From the NCBI GenBank assembly GCA_934589675.1, contig CAKTOF010000007.1:1-64000 (forward strand): a DNA stretch of 64,000 bases, given 5' to 3'. Positions 8,023 through 14,821 of the stretch are shown one piece after another. Position numbers and translations under genes: made by a program. The DNA comes from an uncultured Oscillospiraceae bacterium. GTDB taxonomy: Bacteria > Bacillota > Clostridia > Oscillospirales > Oscillospiraceae. The stretch's first letter is position 1, and each line of letters opens with the position of its first letter. The notes beneath the pieces were generated by a model. That model did not search any database and was not told where the DNA came from. It saw only the letters and a list, made by a program, of their open reading frames with translations.

Positions 8023-10503
8023 TTACCAGCCCTCGTCGTCTCCGGCGTCGGGATGCTCCGCCGTGCCGCTGCCATAGCCCTCCAGATCGTCCGGCTCCGG
8101 CGGCACCGGCTCCGGAACGGGATCCGGCTCGGGCTTGGGAATGCTTTCTTCATTGTGGACGTAGCACTCGATCGTGATGGCGTCGCCCGTCGAGCTGGCC
8201 GCGGGATAGAAGCCCGCCGGCGCGCTGTCTGTATTGAGATTGTACTGCTGGTCGCCCACTGCCACGTTCGGCACCGGGAAGTAGCGGTCAATGCTCAGCA
8301 GGCCGACCTTGTGCGTACTGTTGCCCGGGACGCCGGCGCAGTAGGTGTTTGCAAGGTGTCCGGACGCGTCGCAGATCTCGGCCGGGACGTGCGTTGTGCA
8401 CGAGCCGGTCGGCACATCGTACAGGCTGAGCTTTGCTTTGCGCACGCGCGAGCCGCGCACATCCTGCTCGCACCACGTTGTGGCGAGCAGGCCGCTGTCG
8501 GCGCAGTAGCTGGCCTCGACGACGTTCGACGGCTGCGGGAACGTGCGGTCGGCCTTGTCCGCATGGACAAGCTCCATGACCTGATGCCAGAGCGTGACGG
8601 CAGGGTTTGCCGTCGTATCCGTCAGGACGACCTCCTCCGGCTCGTCGTAGCCGACCCAGACGGCCGCACAGTAATACGGCGTATAGCCGCAGAACCAGCG
8701 GTCATAATCCGACGTCGTCGTGCCGGTCTTGCCCGCGACGGAGATACCGTCCAGCCTTGCACCGCCGCCCGTGCCGTATTCGACGACAGACTGCATCATA
8801 TCCGTAAGATACCATGCGCTCATCTCCTTGACGGCCTGGTGCGAATCCTGCCGGTTGTCAAGCACGAGCTTGTCATTGGCGTCGACGACGCGCGTATAGG
8901 TGCGCGCCGTGCGGTAGACACCGCCGTTTGCAAACGTCTCGTACGCCGCGGCCATGGCCTCGACCGTCACGCCGTTTGTCAGACCGCCGAGCGCCATGGG
9001 CGCAAGGCCGACGTCCGTGTAGACCTTATCGCCGACCGTGCGCTCAGACACGAGCGTGGTCAGGCCGAGCTGCTCTTTTGCAAACGTGTAGGCGTACTCG
9101 ACGCCGACGTCGTCGCAGATCTTGACGGCGACAGTGTTCGTCGAGCGCTCAAGCGCCTCGGTGACCGTCATCAGGCCGCGGTACGTCCGGTCGGTGTTCT
9201 TCGGCCATGTGGACGTGTCTGTAAACGAATAGGGCGAATCGTCATAGACCGTGATGGGCGTGATGAGCCCGAGGTCGAGCGCGGGCGCGTAGACGCTCAG
9301 CGGCTTGATGCACGAGCCGGGCGAGAGCGTGCTCTGCGTCGCGCGCGAATAGGTCAGGCTGCCCGTCTTCTCCCCCACGCCGCCGGCGAGCGCCGCAACG
9401 TCGCCGGAGTCGTTGTCAATGATGACGATGCCGGACTGGAGCTGCTGATAGCTCTCCGTCTCGGGGATATTGGTAAGGTCGGTGTAGATCTTGTCCACCG
9501 CCGCCTGCACATCCGGGTCGATCGTCGCGTAGATCTTGTAGCCGCCGGAGAGGACCATCTGGTAGACGATCTTGTAATCATAGCCCGTCTGCTCCATCAG
9601 GTCGCTGACCACGTCGCGCACGACCTGATCGACGAAGTAGGAGTAGTACTCGCTGTCGCCGTCCGCATCCGAGCCGCCGCTTGTATTCGTGAACACGAGC
9701 TGCTGCGCGCGCGCCTGCTCGTACTGCGACCGGTCGATGTAGCCCTGGTCGAACATCTGGTAGAGAATGACGCGCTGGCGCTCAATGTTCTTGTCCTCGT
9801 TGATGTAGGGATCGTAGATGGACGGGTTGTTCGTAATGGCGATGAGGCTTGCGCACTCGGCGATCGTCAGCTCGCCGAGCTGCTTGCCGAAGTAGACCTC
9901 CGCGGCGGACTTGACGCCGTAGCAGCCCTCGCCGAGGTAGATCGTATTGAGGTACCACTCCATGATGTCGTCCTTCGAGTGGCTCTTTTCAAACTCGAGC
10001 GCGCGCAGGATCTCCACGAGTTTGCGGCGCACCGTGACCTCCTCGTCGCCCGTCAGGTTCTTGATGAGCTGCTGGGTGATGGTCGAGCCGCCGTACGTCG
10101 ACGAGCCGCCGAGGAACATATTCAGGCAGGCACGCGCCGAGCGCAGCCAGTCGACGCCCTTGTGGTCGATAAAGCGCTTGTCCTCGATGGAGATGCAGGC
10201 GAAGATGAGGTTGCTCGGGATCTCCTCATAGCTGGCCCAGATGCGGTTTTCCGAGCCGTAGAGCTTCTGAAGCTCCCGATAGCTGCCTGACTTGCTGTCG
10301 TAATAATAAATCACCGACGTTTGGTCAAGCGCGAAGCCGTCCATGGAAAAATCGGCCTGACTTGCCAGGTCTTTTTTTACATAGACAACAAAAATGCACA
10401 TAAAAATCAAAACCGTGAGAATGCCCACAAGAACCAGCGTTCCGATGATCTTGCCTGCCACGGCAAACCCGTGCCGGACGCTGTGTCTGCTCTCTTCCGC
10501 CAT
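8023..10503 (-). CDS. Class A penicillin-binding protein (PBP1A-type)
   Basis: Bifunctional peptidoglycan synthase: transglycosylase plus transpeptidase. It has a short cytoplasmic tail and one membrane helix (about 14-42), then a GT51 domain with catalytic Glu107 in SIEDKRF and the STYGGSTITQQL motif. The transpeptidase has the active-site motif S397-C-I-K400, S454-T-N456 and K592-T-G594. The C terminus has paired cysteines and ends in a Pro/Glu/Asp-rich tail. The start at 10503 follows GGCGGGAG; an upstream ATG at 10548 has no good SD. Length is 826 residues. It is the first gene of a seven-gene operon running to 2639. Confidence 0.95.
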   Translation of the reverse strand: MAEESRHSVRHGFAVAGKIIGTLVLVGILTVLIFMCIFVVYVKKDLASQADFSMDGFALDQTSVIYYYDSKSGSYRELQKLYGSENRIWASYEEIPSNLIFACISIEDKRFIDHKGVDWLRSARACLNMFLGGSSTYGGSTITQQLIKNLTGDEEVTVRRKLVEILRALEFEKSHSKDDIMEWYLNTIYLGEGCYGVKSAAEVYFGKQLGELTIAECASLIAITNNPSIYDPYINEDKNIERQRVILYQMFDQGYIDRSQYEQARAQQLVFTNTSGGSDADGDSEYYSYFVDQVVRDVVSDLMEQTGYDYKIVYQMVLSGGYKIYATIDPDVQAAVDKIYTDLTNIPETESYQQLQSGIVIIDNDSGDVAALAGGVGEKTGSLTYSRATQSTLSPGSCIKPLSVYAPALDLGLITPITVYDDSPYSFTDTSTWPKNTDRTYRGLMTVTEALERSTNTVAVKICDDVGVEYAYTFAKEQLGLTTLVSERTVGDKVYTDVGLAPMALGGLTNGVTVEAMAAAYETFANGGVYRTARTYTRVVDANDKLVLDNRQDSHQAVKEMSAWYLTDMMQSVVEYGTGGGARLDGISVAGKTGTTTSDYDRWFCGYTPYYCAAVWVGYDEPEEVVLTDTTANPAVTLWHQVMELVHADKADRTFPQPSNVVEASYCADSGLLATTWCEQDVRGSRVRKAKLSLYDVPTGSCTTHVPAEICDASGHLANTYCAGVPGNSTHKVGLLSIDRYFPVPNVAVGDQQYNLNTDSAPAGFYPAASSTGDAITIECYVHNEESIPKPEPDPVPEPVPPEPDDLEGYGSGTAEHPDAGDDEGW

Positions 10504-10577
10504 ATTCTCCCGCCTTTCTGGCCGCCGCAAAACGCCGCAGGGGCGCATCCGCCCAAATCACAATTCTGTTGGTTATC

Positions 10578-10586
10578 ATTATAGCA
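10578..10586 (-). promoter_or_regulatory. Candidate extended -10 promoter for the PBP operon
   Basis: Minus-strand TGC-TATAAT forms an extended -10 element about 75 nt upstream of the PBP start. No good -35 is visible at 17 bp, which is common for extended -10 promoters. Confidence 0.55.
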
Positions 10587-10669
10587 TATCTGTCAACTTG
10601 GTTTCGCGCGAATCATCGTATGATAGTTTCCCCTTGTACGGGCAAGACTACGCACGGAGGGATGCTGCA

Positions 10670-10918
10670 ATGCACACAGCCAGGCACACCGCAGCGCTGC
10701 TGGCCGCAGCGCTGATCACAGCTGCGGGCGCAGGATATGTGCTCCGCGCCCGCGGCGGCGGTCTCATCGCGTACCGTCTGCCGGAATACGCCTGCGTTTT
10801 CCGCTCGGATTCGCCCGTTTCGGCACTGCGCAGGATCGACCGCGAAATGCTGGAAAAAGGCCTGTATTTCGGCACTTTTCCCGAACTGACCCGCGCGCTC
10901 GAGGACTTCGGTTCATAA
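10670..10918 (+). CDS. Small BofC C-terminal-domain-like protein
   Basis: 82 residues, with GGAGGGA about 9 nt before the ATG. It starts with a signal-anchor helix (about 7-24). The rest matches the pattern of the BofC C-terminal domain: an EYACVF strand, a spacer, then a helical segment of the form xxxDRExLxKGLYFxxxxELxxxLEDF. BofC controls intercompartmental sigma-K processing in Bacillus sporulation, but shortened homologues in Clostridia have no proven role. The assignment is by pattern only. It is transcribed divergently from the PBP operon. Confidence 0.6.
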   Translation: MHTARHTAALLAAALITAAGAGYVLRARGGGLIAYRLPEYACVFRSDSPVSALRRIDREMLEKGLYFGTFPELTRALEDFGS

Positions 10919-10947
10919 AATCCACAAAACCGGGCGGAAAATTTCAC

Positions 10948-10976
10948 TTGATTTTCCGCGTCCGGAGCATTACAAT
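10948..10976 (+). promoter_or_regulatory. Promoter of the DUF1292 gene
   Basis: -35 TTGATT (10948-10953), 17-bp spacer, -10 TACAAT (10971-10976), about 42 nt before the ATG. It could also drive the 6S-like RNA downstream. Confidence 0.75.
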
Positions 10977-11018
10977 GCAGGTGAAGAAAGCAGCCTGAGG
11001 CGCGAAAGGAGCATTGCA

Positions 11019-11309
11019 ATGAGCGAACTGTTCGGAGATGATTTTCTCTCCATCACAGATGACGACGGCAACGACTTTGAGCTTGAGGTCCTTGGGCGCG
11101 TTGAATACGCCGGCACGGAGTACCTTATCGTCACGCTCGCCGACCCGAAGAGCGAGGACGAAGAGCTAGACGTGAGCATTCTCAAGGTCGTCGTCGAGGA
11201 CGGCGAGGAGATCCTCTGCACGATCGAAGACGACGCGGAGCTTGAGACGGTCTACGAGCTTTTCCTCGACTCGGAAGAGGGCGAGGACGGCGAGCCGGAC
11301 GAAGAATAA
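11019..11309 (+). CDS. DUF1292 domain protein (YrzB family)
   Basis: A 96-residue very acidic protein (no Lys-rich region, an Asp/Glu tail EEGEDGEPDEE). The core pattern of a D-D-G-N-x-F-E-x-E-V-L strand, Y-A-G-x-E-Y-L-I and a central L-x-V-x-x-E-D-G-E-E is characteristic of DUF1292/YrzB proteins, which in Firmicutes usually follow ruvX/yqgF; here ruvX lies 8.5 kb away. Function is unknown. AAAGGAG lies 9 nt before the ATG. The stop is only 5 nt from the predicted 5' end of the 6S-like RNA. Confidence 0.88.
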   Translation: MSELFGDDFLSITDDDGNDFELEVLGRVEYAGTEYLIVTLADPKSEDEELDVSILKVVVEDGEEILCTIEDDAELETVYELFLDSEEGEDGEPDEE

Positions 11310-11314
11310 TCAGT

Positions 11315-11534
11315 AAAAAGCAGATTCCCTGCTTGGTGCGTGACGGATCTTTTTTTTAACCCACATCAAGTTATCGGGGCGTCGGACTTCCGGATGGGAT
11401 AGCAGGCCTCCCGGCACGGCTTTGACCGCGGCTGGAAGTTGGAAGCCATGATCTTTCGGAGAGACACCCCACCTGCCCGAAACGTGCAGGTTATAACTGG
11501 GTCCGCACGGCTAAAGCGGGGAATCTGTTTTTTT
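11315..11534 (+). ncRNA. ssrS: Probable 6S RNA
   Basis: About 220 nt with the architecture of bacterial 6S RNA, the RNA polymerase decoy that binds sigma-A holoenzyme. A 12-bp terminal helix pairs 11321-11332 (CAGATTCCCTGC) with 11516-11527. Next, GTGCG (11336-11340) faces CGCAC near 11504, and the large interior contains ACCTGC...GCAGGT (11471-11492) as a side hairpin typical of the central-bubble region in Firmicutes 6S RNAs. The 3' helix strand runs into seven T residues, giving a built-in terminator. Alternative: another structured RNA of the same size. No covariance model was run. Confidence 0.72.
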
Positions 11535-11568
11535 GTATGGGCTGTGCCGGATAAGAAACCATAGCCTG

Positions 11569-11670
11569 CACGGAGCGCATTTGCGCCCCTGCGTTCGCAA
11601 TTTTCCCTTGCATTACACAAAGTAGGGCTGCGGGAAAATTACTTCGCAGGAACGCAAATCCATCTCCGTG
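11569..11670. repeat. 102-nt imperfect palindrome (stem-loop or MITE-like element)
   Basis: Four nested complementary blocks form one long interrupted stem: CACGGAG (11569) with CTCCGTG (11664), ATTTGCG (11579) with CGCAAAT (11653), CTGCG (11589) with CGCAG (11645), and AATTTTCCC (11599) with GGGAAAATT (11632). A 24-nt apical loop closes it. It begins 35 nt after the 6S-like RNA. No second copy was seen in the window. It could be a structured RNA or a non-autonomous mobile repeat. Confidence 0.7.
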
Positions 11671-11682
11671 CGGCGCTTCGCG

Positions 11683-11713
11683 AAATCACCCGTTGTTCCA
11701 ACGGGTGATTTTC
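11683..11713. terminator. Bidirectional terminator-like hairpin
   Basis: AAATCACCCGTT-gttcc-AACGGGTGATTTT: a 12-bp stem with A and T tracts on both sides. It would stop transcription leaving the 6S/stem-loop region. Confidence 0.75.
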
Positions 11714-11867
11714 TATGTTTTCTTGTCCGGCCCTGCCCCGGTTGTCTCTTGCCGCCCTTCACGCCGGGCGCTCTTTTCACCCTTGCTATGATACTCCACA
11801 CGCGCCGGCCGATTCCTGAACAAACTGTGAATTTTCGTCCGTACCCGCCGGGATATGGAAATCAGGC
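11714..11867. other. Intergenic stretch without a recognised gene
   Basis: Between the hairpin at 11683-11713 and the parvulin promoter I see no ORF with an SD. There is a short GCCGCCC...GGGCG(C) inverted pair near 11741-11772 only. Confidence 0.6.
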
Positions 11868-11896
11868 TTGAACTCGGGCGCGCAATCGTCTATAAT
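11868..11896 (+). promoter_or_regulatory. Promoter of the parvulin gene
   Basis: -35 TTGAAC (11868-11873), 17-bp spacer, consensus -10 TATAAT (11891-11896), 57 nt before the ATG at 11954. Confidence 0.85.
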
Positions 11897-11953
11897 AGGC
11901 CAAGTCGCGGCATGCCGCTGCGAACGCAAATGATGAGAGGATGGAACCAAATT

Positions 11954-13603
11954 ATGAGCGCATCCCGCGAAAAGAAAAAGCGTCAGGAGCAGTACCAGAC
12001 CGGCGAGCTGGCCAAGACCCCGGAGAAAAAATCCAGCTTCCGCCCGATCCACATTTTATATATCGTCCTGGCCGTGCTGTTCGTTGTTGCCTTCGTGCTT
12101 CTCATGATGGTGAACAACGGCTTCTTCGCCTCGCGCAGCCCCGCGCTGTCCGTCGGCGAGCACAATGTCTCGGCGTCCATGTACAACTTCTTCTACCGCA
12201 GCATCTACGCCAACTACTACAGCACCTATCAGGATTACATTGAGAACTACAGCTACCCGTTCAGCGCGAGCACGCCGCTGAGCGAGCAGGTCTACAACAA
12301 CGAGACCGGCGAGACGTGGGCCGATTACTTTGACTCTCTCGCGCGCGACGGCATGGTCTGGGCTTATTCCCTGTCCGACGAGGCCGAAAAGGCCGGCTTT
12401 ACGCTCTCCGACGAGAAAAAGCAGGAGATCGAGACGATCATCACAGGCCTCGACTCCACCGCCTCGAGCTACAATTATTCCTCCGCCAACGGCTATCTGG
12501 CCGCCTACTACGGCACGGGCTGCACGACGGAGCTCTACCGTGAATTCCTCACGCTCCAGTACACGGCCACGGAGTATCAGACCGTCGTCGAGGATTCCTA
12601 CACCTACACCGAAGACGAGCTCATGGCCTACTACGACGAGCACAAGGTCGACTTCGACACCGTCGACTACCGCACGTACTTCATCAGCGGCAAAGCCGAG
12701 GGCGAGACCGTGACGGATGAGGAGACCGGCGAGGAGACGACGCTCGACCCGACGGACGAGCAGACCGCGGCCGCCATGGCCGCCGCGCTCGACGCCGCCG
12801 ACGCCATGGCCACGGCCACGAAGGGCGACGAGGATGCGTTCGTCGGCTATGCCTACCTTGTTGACTCCGGCCTCGAGCTTGAGAGCGGCAAGCAGTACAG
12901 CGACTACGTCGGCGACGACTACGAGGACAAGACCTCCTCGCACAAGCGCACGAATTATTCCACCGCTTCCTCGACGCTCGACGCCATGGCCGAGTGGCTC
13001 TTCGAGTCCGACCGCGCCTCCGGCGACACCATCGCCCTGTCGAACGACAGCGGCTACTACGTCGTCTACTTCATCGGCCGCAATGACAACAACTACAGCA
13101 CCGTCAATGTCCGCCACATTCTCATCAAGCCGGGCGACGTCGCCGACGTGACGGATGACGAGGGCAACGTCGACGAGGCAGCCACCGAGGCGGCCAAGGA
13201 AGCCGCCGACTCCGCCGCGAAGGCCAAGGCCGAGGAGCTGCTCGACACCTACCTCGCCGGCGACCGCACCGAGGATGCCTTCGCCGAGCTTGCCAAGCTC
13301 AACTCCGCCGACTCCAACGCTTCTGAGGGCGGCCTCTATGAGAACGTCTATCAGGGTCAGATGGTCGATACGTTCAACGACTGGTGCTATGATCCCGCCC
13401 GTCAGCCGGGCGACACGGGCATCGTCGAGACGACGTACGGCTACCACGTCATGTACTTCGTGAGCGGCGACGGCGAAAACTACCGCGACTCTCTTGTCGA
13501 GGACGCGCTCCGCTCCGACGACTACGACGCCTGGTACGAATCCGTCAGCGCCGCCTACCCCGTCACCGAGCACAGCTTCGGCATGCGCTTCATTACGAAA
13601 TAA
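11954..13603 (+). CDS. Membrane-anchored parvulin-type peptidyl-prolyl isomerase (PrsA/SurA-like)
   Basis: Extracytoplasmic folding chaperone and proline isomerase. The chosen start (MSASREKKK, 549 residues) is preceded by GAGAGGA; the frame is open 33 codons further upstream but the promoter at 11868-11896 lies within that stretch. A basic tail is followed by one membrane helix (about 33-56) without a lipobox. A SurA-N-like helical region contains SYTYTEDELMAYYDEHK. The parvulin domain starts at NVRHILIKPGD (about 384) and ends with GIVETTYGYHVMYF; an acidic, Ala-rich insertion (about 400-430) sits inside it. The protein is strongly acidic and Tyr-rich, as expected for a surface location. 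Confidence 0.88.
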   Translation: MSASREKKKRQEQYQTGELAKTPEKKSSFRPIHILYIVLAVLFVVAFVLLMMVNNGFFASRSPALSVGEHNVSASMYNFFYRSIYANYYSTYQDYIENYSYPFSASTPLSEQVYNNETGETWADYFDSLARDGMVWAYSLSDEAEKAGFTLSDEKKQEIETIITGLDSTASSYNYSSANGYLAAYYGTGCTTELYREFLTLQYTATEYQTVVEDSYTYTEDELMAYYDEHKVDFDTVDYRTYFISGKAEGETVTDEETGEETTLDPTDEQTAAAMAAALDAADAMATATKGDEDAFVGYAYLVDSGLELESGKQYSDYVGDDYEDKTSSHKRTNYSTASSTLDAMAEWLFESDRASGDTIALSNDSGYYVVYFIGRNDNNYSTVNVRHILIKPGDVADVTDDEGNVDEAATEAAKEAADSAAKAKAEELLDTYLAGDRTEDAFAELAKLNSADSNASEGGLYENVYQGQMVDTFNDWCYDPARQPGDTGIVETTYGYHVMYFVSGDGENYRDSLVEDALRSDDYDAWYESVSAAYPVTEHSFGMRFITK

Positions 13604-13618
13604 GAACGCTGTTTGAAA

Positions 13619-13649
13619 CCCGGCGCGGCAGAATGCCGCGCCGGGTTTT
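13619..13649 (+). terminator. Terminator of the parvulin gene
   Basis: 12-bp perfect GC stem (13619-13630 with 13634-13645, loop GAA) followed by TTTT, 15 nt after the stop codon. Confidence 0.9.
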
Positions 13650-13728
13650 GCGTCTTGATGCCCGATATGCGCCGTGGACTGCGCGCCGCCGCGTCTGCTG
13701 CGCGCCCCTTGCGGCACGCACCCACCGG

Positions 13729-13935
13729 AAGGCTCCCCTGTGCAAGGGGAGCTGCCGCCGGAGGCGGCTGAGGGGTTGTAGGGGCGACCCTTGCGGTCGC
13801 CCGTTCCCGCGTCTCGCACGAAGCCGCCGGGCGACCGCAAGGGTCGCCCCTACGGGTCTGTGCGTTTGAATTCGCACATGACACCCCCTCTACTCTGCAC
13901 CCCCCTCCGTCACGGCTGCGCCGTGCCGCATCCGG
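13729..13935. repeat. Composite palindromic intergenic element, copy 1
   Basis: It fills most of the gap between the parvulin and TauE genes. Order: module A (13729-13780) with GGCTCCCCTGTGCAAGGGG and a GCCGCC...GGCGGC hairpin ending GAGGGGTTGTA; a perfect 25-bp inverted repeat (13778-13802 with 13829-13853); module B (TCGCCCCTACGGGTCTGTG onward, about 13844-13885); and a degraded inverted A module (CCCCTCCGTCACGG, about 13903-13935). The same order recurs at 39749-39959. It looks like a MITE-like repeat and no ORF inside has an SD. Confidence 0.75.
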
Positions 13936-14003
13936 CCACCGGACGAACCCAGCGGGCATAAATTTCCCTCCCACGGCCAAACTAATCCGCGGGAGGGAGT
14001 ATT

Positions 14004-14369
14004 TTGAAAAAAGAAACCGTGCGTTTTTGTGTCAGCGGCGCGCTGGCCGGGGCGGCGAACGGGCTGCTCGGCGCAGGCGGCGGCATGATCTTAGTTCCGC
14101 TGCTCACGCGCTGGTGCGGCCTTGCGGATAAAAAGGCGTTTGCAACGGCCATCGCCGTCATCGCGCCGATGTGCGCCGTGTCGCTTTTGTTCTACGCGCG
14201 CGCCGGGGCGCTCGATTTTTCGCTCGCGCTGCCCTATCTCGTCGGCGGCTTTGCCGGCGGGCTGCTCGGCGGGCTGCTGTTCCGGCGCGTTTCGGCCGGA
14301 TTTCTGCACCGCGCGCTCGGCGCGGTCATTTTGTTCGGCGGGGTGCGGCTGCTGTGGCCGGGTTCGTAG
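14004..14369 (+). CDS. TauE/SafE (TSUP) family permease, N-terminal half
   Basis: 121-residue membrane protein with four predicted helices (about 9-32, 44-64, 71-95, 100-118). The N-terminal GAANGLLGAGGGMILVPLL is the first repeat signature of the TSUP superfamily, which exports sulfite, sulfoacetate or similar anions. Canonical members are 240-270 residues with two such repeats; here the second repeat is a separate overlapping gene. The start is TTG at 14004 with GGGAGGGAG 5-13 nt upstream. The substrate is unknown. Confidence 0.85.
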   Translation: MKKETVRFCVSGALAGAANGLLGAGGGMILVPLLTRWCGLADKKAFATAIAVIAPMCAVSLLFYARAGALDFSLALPYLVGGFAGGLLGGLLFRRVSAGFLHRALGAVILFGGVRLLWPGS

Positions 14370-14719
14370 CGGCCGCGGCCGCCGGAGCCGTGTGCGGCGT
14401 CATCTCGGGCTTTGGCATCGGAGGCGGCTCCATTTTAATGGTATATCTCACGGCCGTGCTCGCCATTGAGCAGCGCGCGGCGCAGGGCGTGAACCTGCTC
14501 TATTTTCTGCCGACGGCCGCGGCCGCGCTCATTGTCCACGCAAAGCGGCGGCAGATCGCATGGCGCGCCGTGCTGCCGGCTGCCCTTGCCGGCGCTGCCG
14601 CAGCTGCGCTCGGTGCATGCGCCGCCATGCGTCTGGATAACAGTTTGCTTCGCAAACTGTTCGGCGGCTTTTTGCTCATAATCGGGCTTGCGGAATTGTT
14701 CAAAAAGCCGAAAAATTAA
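14354..14719 (+). CDS. TauE/SafE (TSUP) family permease, C-terminal half
   Basis: 121 residues from an inferred GTG start at 14354, preceded by GGCGGGGTG, overlapping the end of the first half by 16 nt. It has four helices and the second TSUP repeat signature GAVCGVISGFGIGGGSILMV. The two halves would pair into one transporter. The in-frame GTG with a nearby SD-like sequence, plus similar lengths, favours a genuine split gene pair; the alternative is a recent frameshift in one gene near 14354-14369. Confidence 0.8.
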   Translation: MAGFVAAAAAGAVCGVISGFGIGGGSILMVYLTAVLAIEQRAAQGVNLLYFLPTAAAALIVHAKRRQIAWRAVLPAALAGAAAAALGACAAMRLDNSLLRKLFGGFLLIIGLAELFKKPKN

Positions 14720-14821
14720 GCATTGGCCGCAGATTATATCGTTCGTTCTTCCTTTCGCGGCGCGGGTGTGTTAATATTTCAATAGTTTGGTGAAACACAT
14801 TCGCTGACAGGAGGAAAGAAT

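Noticed and set aside
11613..11801. 62-codon minus-strand frame crossing the stem-loop and hairpin
   Set aside because: It reads through the palindrome, has no SD and no conserved residues that I can defend.
12056..13840. Antisense open frame (594 codons) over the parvulin gene
   Set aside because: Val/Gly/Arg-rich shadow without SD; the plus frame has promoter, SD and parvulin motifs.
13860..14003. Possible second transposable element or a small RNA before TauE
   Set aside because: Only the degraded module and short palindromes are visible; no transposase or terminator.
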